NCBI GenBank assembly: GCA_903927185.1
Contig: CAIYLW010000063.1
Coordinates: 1 to 47,748, forward strand
DNA length: 47,748 nucleotides
Source of the DNA: an uncultured Bacteroidota bacterium
Lineage (GTDB): Bacteria > Bacteroidota > Bacteroidia > Chitinophagales > Chitinophagaceae
Direction of reading: 5' to 3'
The notes beneath the pieces are model-generated. The model was not told the DNA's origin and made no database searches. It worked only from the letters and a program-made list of their open reading frames with translations. Numbering within the stretch: position 1 is the stretch's first letter; each line of letters begins with the position of its first letter. Shown here one piece after another: positions 17,354 through 24,464 of this stretch. The position numbers and the translations under genes are program-made.

Positions 17354-19207
17354 ATGAAACGTAAATTTTGTTTTTTAGTGCTCGCTTTTTTAAGCGTTAC
17401 TGGTTATTCTATTGCCCAATACGCAAAATTGTATCCAAGCAATTGGTGGGTAGGTATGAAATGGAATAAAGTACAAGTTTTAGTATATGGAGACTATGAT
17501 GGGTTCAATAAAGAAACGGTTCGCATCAATTATCCCGGAGTGAAATTGTTGAAAACAACAGCATTGGAGAATGGAAAATATATGGCATTGGATATTGAAG
17601 TTGCATCAACTTCTCAACCTGGTGAGGTAGTGATAGAATTTCTTCAAAATGGCAGAGGGCATGCCGTAAAGTGGCCTTTAGAAAAAAGAAGAACTGGTAA
17701 TGGTAAAACCTATGCTCAAGGAGTTAACTCTTCCGATTTAGTATATCTATTGATGCCAGATCGATTTAGCAACGGGGATGAATCAAATGATCATGTGGCC
17801 GGTATGCGCGATCAAAGTTTAAATAGAAAAGAAATTTATGATCGTCATGGGGGAGATCTTCAAGGCGTCATTAATCATTTAGATTATTTACAAAAGTTAG
17901 GAATTACTACTCTATGGATGACCCCCGTACTTGAAAACGACCAACCGAATAGAACAGAACACGGGTATGCATTTACGGATCATTATGTAATAGAAAGAAG
18001 AATTGGAGGAGCGGAAAAATATTTAGCTTTAAGCGATGCTTTACATAAAAGAGGGATGAAATTAATTCAGGATGCTGTGTATAATCATGTAGGCAGCAAA
18101 CATATTACCTTCCTGGATCAACCCATGAAAGACTGGTACCATCAATGGCCAAAATATACCGGAACCTCTTATAAAGATCAACCACTATTCGATCCCTATG
18201 CATCTAAGTCTGATGCAAAAAAAACAGTGGACGGTTGGTTCACCACTGAAATGCCCGACCTTAATCAATCCAATCCTTATGTGGCGAATTATTTAATTCA
18301 ACATGCTATTTGGAGTGTGGAGAAGTTTGGGGTTGATGGTTGGAGAATCGATACCTATATCTATAATGATTTGCCTTTTATGAATCGTTGTAATAAAGCA
18401 TTAACGGATGAATATCCAAAGATGACGATGTTCGGTGAAACATGGGTACATGGAACAGCTGCACAAGCCTATTTTGTAGAAAATAAAATGGATGTTCCTT
18501 TCAAAAGCAATTTGCAGGGTGCTACAGATTTTCAAGCTTTGATGTATGGAATACAACCAGCATTGAAACAGGATTTTGGATGGACAGAGGGAGTCAATAA
18601 ATTATATACTACGCTAAGCAATGATTTTTTATATAAGGATGCCAATCGCAATTGCATCTTTCTGGATAACCATGATCTAACACGTATTTTATCTGATGTG
18701 GGCGGAGATATTGAAAAAGTAAAAACTGGTATTGCCTGGTTACTGACAACTAGAGGGATTCCTCAATTGTATTATGGAACTGAAGTATTAATGAAAGGCG
18801 AGAAAAATCCTGCAGATGGTAATGTAAGATTAGATTTCCCTGGGGGATGGAAGGGTGATCCAAAAAATGCCTTCACGGGAGAAGGAATGACCGCTGAAGA
18901 AAAAGATATGCAACAATATGTAACAACCCTTGCTAATTATCGGAAAAATAGTTCTGCCATTACGAAAGGTTCATTGATGCAATATGTACCTGATGATGGA
19001 TTGTATGTTTATTTCAGATATGATGCAAAGCAAACCATCATGTGTGTGATGAATACCAGTGATAAAAATAAAGAAGTCGATTTTTCAAATTTTACTGAAA
19101 GAACATCCGGATATAAAGCTGGAAAAAATATTGTTACTGGAGTTGCTGTTGCAAATAAATTTACGATTCCTGCAAATAGAATGTGGATTTTGGATTTATC
19201 TAAATAG
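17354..19207 (+). CDS. Secreted GH13 alpha-amylase (neopullulanase/cyclomaltodextrinase-like)
   Basis: The 617-residue protein begins with a signal peptide (MKRKFCFLVLAFLSVTGYS) and probably acts in the periplasm on starch- or glycogen-derived oligosaccharides. An N-terminal beta domain (about residues 22-115) resembles the cyclomaltodextrinase N-domain, followed by the GH13 barrel with all four conserved regions: DAVYNHVG, GVDGWRIDTY (nucleophile D333), MFGETWVHG (acid/base E362) and FLDNHD (D441). A C-terminal beta domain follows. The ATG at 17354 is used because a TTG seven codons earlier would place extra residues before the signal peptide. It is a SusA-like enzyme but without a SusCD pair nearby; it is in a unit with the MFS gene. 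Confidence 0.9.
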   Translation: MKRKFCFLVLAFLSVTGYSIAQYAKLYPSNWWVGMKWNKVQVLVYGDYDGFNKETVRINYPGVKLLKTTALENGKYMALDIEVASTSQPGEVVIEFLQNGRGHAVKWPLEKRRTGNGKTYAQGVNSSDLVYLLMPDRFSNGDESNDHVAGMRDQSLNRKEIYDRHGGDLQGVINHLDYLQKLGITTLWMTPVLENDQPNRTEHGYAFTDHYVIERRIGGAEKYLALSDALHKRGMKLIQDAVYNHVGSKHITFLDQPMKDWYHQWPKYTGTSYKDQPLFDPYASKSDAKKTVDGWFTTEMPDLNQSNPYVANYLIQHAIWSVEKFGVDGWRIDTYIYNDLPFMNRCNKALTDEYPKMTMFGETWVHGTAAQAYFVENKMDVPFKSNLQGATDFQALMYGIQPALKQDFGWTEGVNKLYTTLSNDFLYKDANRNCIFLDNHDLTRILSDVGGDIEKVKTGIAWLLTTRGIPQLYYGTEVLMKGEKNPADGNVRLDFPGGWKGDPKNAFTGEGMTAEEKDMQQYVTTLANYRKNSSAITKGSLMQYVPDDGLYVYFRYDAKQTIMCVMNTSDKNKEVDFSNFTERTSGYKAGKNIVTGVAVANKFTIPANRMWILDLSK

Positions 19208-19225
19208 ATTGTTTAAGCATTCGCA

Positions 19226-19261
19226 AAAAAAGCTTCTATATTAAAATGTAGAAGCTTTTTT
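19226..19261. terminator. Bidirectional terminator after the amylase gene
   Basis: A perfect 13-base stem (19226-19238 with 19249-19261) built around GCTTCTA / TAGAAGC has A and T runs at its base and a 10-base loop. It separates two convergent genes. Confidence 0.85.
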
Positions 19262-19285
19262 ATAACATAATGCATTAAATAAAAA

Positions 19286-20347
19286 TTATAATCTCACTGC
19301 ACAAATATGATCTTTCGAAACACCAATTCCATGTAGCATCTTTTCCCAATCATCTTGCCGATTACTTTTGGAATCATCATTTCCTAAAACCCAAATGACA
19401 GAGCAGTTTCTAATAGATTCTCTATTGGCTTCATTTTCACTGGTATAGTTATCCATTAACTCTAAAAAATAGTCTGCTGGTAAAATGTCTTCTTTTACTG
19501 GATCACCAGGATTAATATCATCCACAACTAAATAAGAACAATTTTGCCAGGTCCAGGGGTAAGCATTTTCTTGATTAGGTATTGGTTTAGTAAAAAATAA
19601 ACTGATTAATTTAGTAGCTGTGGTATAGGTAACAGCCTGATGATTAATTGCTTTTTCATTTGCTAATCCAACACTCAAACTGGTCTTCCCACAATTTACA
19701 CCACCAAAAATCAGTAGATGTTTTGCTTTATGATTATCTGCAAGCCAATACAAGATGGATTGTTTTGCAGAATCAGAAATGGGAAGATCAAATTGACTTA
19801 GTCTATACTGAAAAGGAAATTGCGCAGCTTGTTGATACATTTTTGTCAGAAACCAATAATGAATGGGATATTGAAGTACAAGTAGTAATGCCAGAATAAT
19901 ATAGATGATTAATCTGGGGTCCCCTAATTGAAAGTGAACAAGAATAGCTGCACTTAGAAAAGCCCCGAAAGAAAAAAAGCTAAGGTCAGTAAATGTGTCA
20001 AATGCAATATTACCCCAGGCAGGTTGAAATTGATATTCAGGGCCTGAAACATAAACCAATTTGGAATTTGTTTTCTTATTAAATAAAAGCGGACCCAAAA
20101 AATTATAGAGTTCAAAACTTATCCAAATTATCGTAACGATACTTGCAGCTTTAATACCCGCATGTGTAACATCCATCCTATTCTTTAAAAAGAAGAAGGC
20201 AATGCTGGTAGGAATAAACCCCAATGAGATATGACCAAATTGATTAGCAAGCCACGAATAAGTAAGTGTTACACCACGATAGGAATCTTTTCCAATAAGA
20301 TCCGCTTTTACTTGTTTGAAAACATCTTTTACTGTGATTCTACCCAT
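19286..20347 (-). CDS. Membrane-anchored P-loop ATPase, function unknown
   Basis: I do not recognise an established family. The 353-residue protein has four likely membrane helices in its N-terminal half (about residues 35-54, 63-88, 119-140 and 145-168) and a soluble C-terminal ATPase half. The latter has Walker A GGVNCGKTS (215-223), a following segment HQAVTYTTATKLISLFF resembling the region after Walker A in DnaC/IstB-type AAA+ proteins, Walker B YLVVDDIN (272-279), and NCSVIWVLGNDD (314-325) in the place of sensor 1. It is divergent from the esterase gene and converges with the amylase gene. A role in assembling or remodelling something at the membrane is only a guess. Confidence 0.6.
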   Translation of the reverse strand: MGRITVKDVFKQVKADLIGKDSYRGVTLTYSWLANQFGHISLGFIPTSIAFFFLKNRMDVTHAGIKAASIVTIIWISFELYNFLGPLLFNKKTNSKLVYVSGPEYQFQPAWGNIAFDTFTDLSFFSFGAFLSAAILVHFQLGDPRLIIYIILALLLVLQYPIHYWFLTKMYQQAAQFPFQYRLSQFDLPISDSAKQSILYWLADNHKAKHLLIFGGVNCGKTSLSVGLANEKAINHQAVTYTTATKLISLFFTKPIPNQENAYPWTWQNCSYLVVDDINPGDPVKEDILPADYFLELMDNYTSENEANRESIRNCSVIWVLGNDDSKSNRQDDWEKMLHGIGVSKDHICAVRL

Positions 20348-20351
20348 ACCT

Positions 20352-20359
20352 TATGTTTG
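20352..20359 (+). promoter_or_regulatory. Candidate -7 element upstream of the esterase gene
   Basis: TATGTTTG matches TAnnTTTG exactly on the plus strand, 67 bases before the first ATG of the esterase. No TTG is found at the usual upstream distance, so this is tentative. Confidence 0.3.
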
Positions 20360-20426
20360 ATTTAAATTAAGAAGGAACTAGTATTGAAGTTATTTATTAT
20401 TTTAGTAATTAATCTACGTATAATTC

Positions 20427-21341
20427 ATGCATATGAAAAAAATTCTCTTTTCGCTTTTATTGATTTCAAGTATTATGAAAATTCAAGCACAAACTGAAAC
20501 AGCTTTATATCCAGATGCTATTCCAAATAGTAAACCTGCTGAAAACATAGAAAAGCATTCTACCGAACCTGGCATTTTAATTATCAGCGATATTAGTATA
20601 CCCACATATACTGTATTCCAACCCAAAGTGCAAAATGATAAAAAGTCAGCCGTTATTATATTTCCGGGAGGCGGATATTTTATAACAGCTTCAGGCCATG
20701 AAGGCTCTGACATTGCAAAGTCGTTCAATGAAGTAGGTATTACTGCCATCCTTATAAAATATCGCATCCCAAGTGATCGAACCATGCCCAATCGTGAAAT
20801 CGGACCATTGCAAGATGCACAACAGGCGATGCTAATCACGCGAGAGAATGCTGAAAAATGGAATATTGACCCTAATAAAATTGGAATCATCGGATTTTCT
20901 GCTGGTGGGCATTTAGCATCTACATTAGGTACACACTATACGGATGCGCTCATTGCAAATCCCAAGAATACTAGCCTTCGTCCAGATTTTATGATCTTAG
21001 GTTACCCTGTGATTAGTTTCCAGGATGGCTTAACACATATGGGATCCAGAGATAATTTACTAGGAAAGAATCCTTCAAAAGAAAAAAAGGATTTTTATTC
21101 CAATGAACTACAGATCACCAAAAACACAGCACCGAGTTTTCTATTTCATGCATCAGATGATGATGCTGTGAATGTATTGAATAGCGTATTGTTTTATGAA
21201 TCACTGATAGCACATAAAGTGAAAGCTGAATTACATATTTATCAAAATGGAGGACATGGTTTTGGGCTGATTAATAAAACAACCAAAGACTTGTGGATGG
21301 AAAGTTGCCGGAATTGGATGAGGCATAATGGATGGCTTTAG
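20427..21341 (+). CDS. Secreted alpha/beta-hydrolase (acetyl-esterase/xylanase-like)
   Basis: The product (304 residues from ATG 20427, or 302 from ATG 20433) has a signal peptide ending near MKIQAQ and an alpha/beta-hydrolase domain of the BD-FAE/acetyl-esterase type. The oxyanion region FPGGGYFITASGHEG (about residues 77-91), the nucleophile elbow GFSAGGH, the acid in HASDDDAVN and the histidine in NGGHGFGL form a complete catalytic triad. Such enzymes remove acetyl or other acyl groups from plant polysaccharides or small esters. It stands alone, divergent from the P-loop ATPase gene, with a hexosaminidase gene converging from the other side. The exact substrate is unknown. Confidence 0.8.
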   Translation: MHMKKILFSLLLISSIMKIQAQTETALYPDAIPNSKPAENIEKHSTEPGILIISDISIPTYTVFQPKVQNDKKSAVIIFPGGGYFITASGHEGSDIAKSFNEVGITAILIKYRIPSDRTMPNREIGPLQDAQQAMLITRENAEKWNIDPNKIGIIGFSAGGHLASTLGTHYTDALIANPKNTSLRPDFMILGYPVISFQDGLTHMGSRDNLLGKNPSKEKKDFYSNELQITKNTAPSFLFHASDDDAVNVLNSVLFYESLIAHKVKAELHIYQNGGHGFGLINKTTKDLWMESCRNWMRHNGWL

Positions 21342-21348
21342 GTAATAA

Positions 21349-21488
21349 AAATAAGAGATAAGAATGAGAAGTGAGAAGTTAGAAGTTAGAAGTGAGGAGT
21401 GAGAAGTGAGGAGTGAGAAGTGAGGAGTGAGGAGTGAGGAGTGAGAAGTGAAAAGTGAGGAGTGAGAAGTGAAAAGTGAGGAGTGAAC
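21349..21488 (+). repeat. Twenty-unit heptamer array (AGTGAGR), site 5
   Basis: The sequence is a continuous run of twenty 7-base units starting eight bases after the esterase stop: AAATAAG, AGATAAG, AATGAGA, AGTGAGA, AGTTAGA (twice), then AGTGAGG, AGTGAGA and AGTGAAA in irregular alternation, ending in AGTGAAC. Units near the gene are most degenerate, inner units nearly identical, the pattern expected of an array that grows by slippage. All fit AKTNARR. Confidence 0.95.
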
Positions 21489-21517
21489 GAATAATATGTA
21501 AGTTAATAAAAAAAATA

Positions 21518-21576
21518 CCCCTCCTGTTCGCTTGCGAATAGGAGGGGATGCCGATTTCGCTTTAGCGAAATACGGC
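21518..21576. repeat. Double nested stem-loop element
   Basis: CCCCTCCT (21518-21525) pairs with AGGAGGGG (21540-21547) and encloses a second perfect palindrome TTCGC-TT-GCGAA. A second stem-loop follows: ATTTCGC / GCGAAAT around TTTA, with outer GCCG / CGGC. It lies between convergent genes and is followed by TGGGGTGG and a T run. The skeleton resembles the G+C-rich repeats at 47492-47665. It may terminate transcription of one or both neighbours. Confidence 0.75.
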
Positions 21577-21604
21577 TGGGGTGGTTGATTTTTCTTATAT
21601 AATC

Positions 21605-23518
21605 TTACTTCTTAGCCGCCCTTTTTGCTAATTCAGTAACTGGAATATTAATCTGTTTCCCAATTTGTTTGCCATCACGATAAGTAACTATTTTCATTGT
21701 TGCAGCATCTTTAGGAACTAATACAGGCTTAGCATATTTTGGATAATAATTATCTGGATTAGATTCATCAAATGAATAATAAATACTCATACCAGATACC
21801 TCAGTACTTAAGTTAGCATATAAATTTCCCTTATCATCTTTAGATGCTTCAACTACTGCATCAAACATTGCTTTAGAATATTTGTCGTCAGAAATATCCC
21901 AACGGTCGAATTGCTTTTCAACCCTTGAAGCAAAACTGTTCCAGTCTTTCCTTTCTTTTGGCGACCAGGTAGCTTCAGCAATTGCTAACGCACGGGGCCA
22001 GGTCATGTATTGCAAACTTCTATAATTACCTAACTGTTCTGTCCATTGATTTCCTTGTCCGCCTAACACATATTTAGCATCCATTCCTTCCTGTACAGGA
22101 TCGAAAGAATAGGCTTTATTCAAACGAAGACTAGCATAAACAGGCGCTTCTAATAAAGGCTCTCCTTGTACATAATCTAAATAAGCAAAGCTTGATGGCG
22201 ACATTACTACATGATGTTTTGATTCTGCAGCTTCAATACCACCTTTTACACCGCGCCAGCTCATTACGTTTGCGGTTGGAGAGATACCACCTTCCAAGAT
22301 CTCATCCCAACCCATTAATTTTTTACCTTTTGAATTCACGATTTTCTCTACTCTTTTTACAAAATAGCTTTCTACTTCAGGCATCGTTTTTAAACCTTCT
22401 TTTTTCATCAAGGCTTGAACTGCGGGGCTCTTCTCCCAGAAATTTTTGGCACACTCATCACCGCCCATATGAATATATTCAAATGGAAATAAGGCAGCTA
22501 CTTCAGTAAATACCTTATCTAAAAATTCATATACTTTTTCATTGGCAGGGCAAAGACCATTTTCTACAATGGCTTCAAATTTTCCATTAGGGAACCAATT
22601 CATAAAAGAAATTCCTTGATAAACAGTATGCTCGCCACCTGTACATGAAAGTTCAGGATAAGCAGCCAATGCAGCCATACTATGTCCTGGCACATCAATT
22701 TCAGGCATGATGGTTAAAAATCTATCCTGGCCATATTTTACTAATTCTTTAATATCTTCTTGCGTATAAAAACCACCATAGGTTTTAGGCTCAGAAGGAT
22801 CTGCTGCTTTTGGTGAATTGGCCCATTTGCCATTGCGTTCTATACGCCAAGCACCAACTGAAGTAAGTTTGGGTAAACTTTTAATTTCAATTCTCCATCC
22901 TTCATCATCAGTTAAATGAAGGTGTAATAAATTGAATTTGAATTTTACCATGTCGTCCATGAATTTTTTTACTTCATCTTTTGTAAAAAAGTGACGGCTC
23001 ACATCTAACATCAAACCTCTCCAACCAAATCTTGGTTGATCGTCGATGGTAACACATGGAACAGTCCATGAAAAATTATTAACCACTGTTTTACTTTCAA
23101 TTTCTTTTGGCATTAATTGCATAAATGATTGTATGCCATAAAAAATACCTGCGGGTTTATTTGCACTAATAAGTACACCTGTGGAGGTTACTTTTAATTG
23201 GTATCCTTCATTTCCCAAGGAAGTATTGGGTGTAGTTAACAACTCTAATTTTATGCCGCCATCAGTTCCAGCAGGACCTGTTTTTAAATTAAAGCCAGTT
23301 GCAGTTTGCAAAACTTTAGACATTTGATTACTCATATTGTCAAGTTCTTTACTTGTTCCAGCAGAAACAGAAATGACAGTATTGTTTGTTATCGTAAATG
23401 TTCCACTGTTTGCTATTAAAGAAGCAGGTACTGGTATTACTGAAGGGGTTGACTTGTTTTGTGATTGGGCCGTCAAAATTCCCAAGGCCAATATTAATGG
23501 CAGCAACGTTTTTTTCAT
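21605..23518 (-). CDS. Beta-N-acetylhexosaminidase (GH20)
   Basis: The 637-residue exported enzyme has a signal peptide (MKKTLLPLILALGILTAQSQ), a GH20b beta domain (about residues 25-150) and the GH20 barrel starting at PRFGWRGLMLDVSRHFF. It uses substrate-assisted catalysis; the catalytic pair is D354-E355 in HMGGDEC. It also shows HLHLTDDEGWRIEI and MPEIDVPGHS. A C-terminal domain (about 545-637) is of the kind often attached to such enzymes. It removes terminal GlcNAc or GalNAc from glycans or chitin oligomers in the periplasm or at the surface. The 33 bases before its ATG are nearly the same as those before the GLPGLI gene. No chitinase is in the window. Confidence 0.93.
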   Translation of the reverse strand: MKKTLLPLILALGILTAQSQNKSTPSVIPVPASLIANSGTFTITNNTVISVSAGTSKELDNMSNQMSKVLQTATGFNLKTGPAGTDGGIKLELLTTPNTSLGNEGYQLKVTSTGVLISANKPAGIFYGIQSFMQLMPKEIESKTVVNNFSWTVPCVTIDDQPRFGWRGLMLDVSRHFFTKDEVKKFMDDMVKFKFNLLHLHLTDDEGWRIEIKSLPKLTSVGAWRIERNGKWANSPKAADPSEPKTYGGFYTQEDIKELVKYGQDRFLTIMPEIDVPGHSMAALAAYPELSCTGGEHTVYQGISFMNWFPNGKFEAIVENGLCPANEKVYEFLDKVFTEVAALFPFEYIHMGGDECAKNFWEKSPAVQALMKKEGLKTMPEVESYFVKRVEKIVNSKGKKLMGWDEILEGGISPTANVMSWRGVKGGIEAAESKHHVVMSPSSFAYLDYVQGEPLLEAPVYASLRLNKAYSFDPVQEGMDAKYVLGGQGNQWTEQLGNYRSLQYMTWPRALAIAEATWSPKERKDWNSFASRVEKQFDRWDISDDKYSKAMFDAVVEASKDDKGNLYANLSTEVSGMSIYYSFDESNPDNYYPKYAKPVLVPKDAATMKIVTYRDGKQIGKQINIPVTELAKRAAKK

Positions 23519-23551
23519 GTGTCAATTATTGATTTTGGTTACATATAATTC
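23519..23551 (-). promoter_or_regulatory. Conserved leader directly upstream of the GH20 start
   Basis: On the minus strand this 33-base segment, ending at the base before the ATG, contains ACCAAAATCAATAAT and is identical at 28 of 33 positions to the segment before the GLPGLI gene (24425-24457). Its function is unknown. Confidence 0.6.
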
Positions 23552-23683
23552 GCCGAGATAATATTGATTGGTATCAAATTTTATTTAGGCTCATTTCATT
23601 TTAGCAATTTGAGGGCAAAAGTTACGGAGGATTTTTACATGAAAATCATATGCGAAAAAAACGTTTTGTAAAAAGAAGGTAAT

Positions 23684-24424
23684 TTATAAAGTAAATCCCC
23701 AGGTTAAACGATGTCCCTGTTTGCCCCAGTCTTTCATGCCTTTCTTCAGTTCTGTATTAAGTTGTAACCAATTTACCTTTTTCCCTTTTTGAATGGGGTT
23801 TAATTGTGGTAAAGTGGGTTCTACTAATTCCAATTTTGTAGCAAACCAGGTAGTGTACATTCTTGGAATAGCTAGACCTAATATCATACCCGGTAATCCC
23901 CCCATACTTTCTGGCCCCGAACTTACTGGAATTTGGTCGGTATAAAAAGCTACTACTACTACAGAATCACAAATCTTTGTAACAGCTTTCTTGCATTCAA
24001 ATCCAGCAATTTCACGAATTTCCTGCGTGATCCTCCATTCCAATTTTCGTAGACTATCTTTTATTAAATAAGTATTTTCAAAAATTTCCCTTTGAATACT
24101 AACAGATTGGTTATTAAAATCATGAACCGCATTGTCAGACTCATTTGGTTTAGATCCCCACATATATTTGTTATCTGTATTTTCTTTGTCAAGTTTGTAA
24201 ACCGATTTAGTTTCATTAAACTTGAGTTCATACTGGTCTTTAACAATTTTAGGAAAACTTTTCATCATTTCTTTCCACCAATCATTATCGCTTCCTTCTT
24301 CTTCTAGGGGTTTGTGCTGATTAACAGATCTTTCATACACGATTCTTCCTTTGGTAATGAATTGTGTTTGTGAAAAAGATGGAAAATTTAAAATAATAAA
24401 AAATAGAATTAATATTTGTTTCAT
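23684..24424 (-). CDS. GLPGLI family protein
   Basis: The 246-residue exported protein belongs to the GLPGLI family, named after a conserved motif; here it appears as GGLPGMILGLAIPR (about residues 178-191), with the related upstream pattern REIAGFECKKA and YTDQIP. A signal peptide (MKQILILFFIILNFPSFSQ) begins at the ATG 24424; a longer frame from 24493 would overlap the preceding receptor gene and displace the signal peptide. The family has no assigned biochemical role but is commonly found just after an outer-membrane beta-barrel gene, as here (40-base gap). It is probably a periplasmic or outer-membrane partner of the upstream barrel. Confidence 0.85.
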   Translation of the reverse strand: MKQILILFFIILNFPSFSQTQFITKGRIVYERSVNQHKPLEEEGSDNDWWKEMMKSFPKIVKDQYELKFNETKSVYKLDKENTDNKYMWGSKPNESDNAVHDFNNQSVSIQREIFENTYLIKDSLRKLEWRITQEIREIAGFECKKAVTKICDSVVVVAFYTDQIPVSSGPESMGGLPGMILGLAIPRMYTTWFATKLELVEPTLPQLNPIQKGKKVNWLQLNTELKKGMKDWGKQGHRLTWGFTL

Positions 24425-24457
24425 CTGTCTATTATTGATTTTGGTGACAAGTAATTC
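24425..24457 (-). promoter_or_regulatory. Conserved leader directly upstream of the GLPGLI start
   Basis: This minus-strand segment fills most of the 40-base gap between the receptor stop and the GLPGLI ATG and is 28/33 identical to the leader of the GH20 gene. Because it lies inside an apparent operon, it is more likely to act at the RNA level than as a promoter. Confidence 0.6.
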
Positions 24458-24464
24458 CACTTTA

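Noticed and set aside
19648..19899. An 83-codon plus-strand frame opposite the P-loop ATPase gene
   Set aside because: The translation looks fairly protein-like, but the minus-strand frame has Walker A and B motifs and membrane helices over the same bases, and the plus frame has no start region of its own.
21349..21488. Possible CRISPR array or coding tandem repeat
   Set aside because: The unit is 7 bases with no spacers, and a 7-base period changes frame at each unit and creates stop codons, so it is neither CRISPR nor protein coding.
22192..22509. A 105-codon plus-strand frame opposite the GH20 gene
   Set aside because: It is the complement of the conserved GH20 catalytic region; the leucine- and histidine-rich translation is an artefact.
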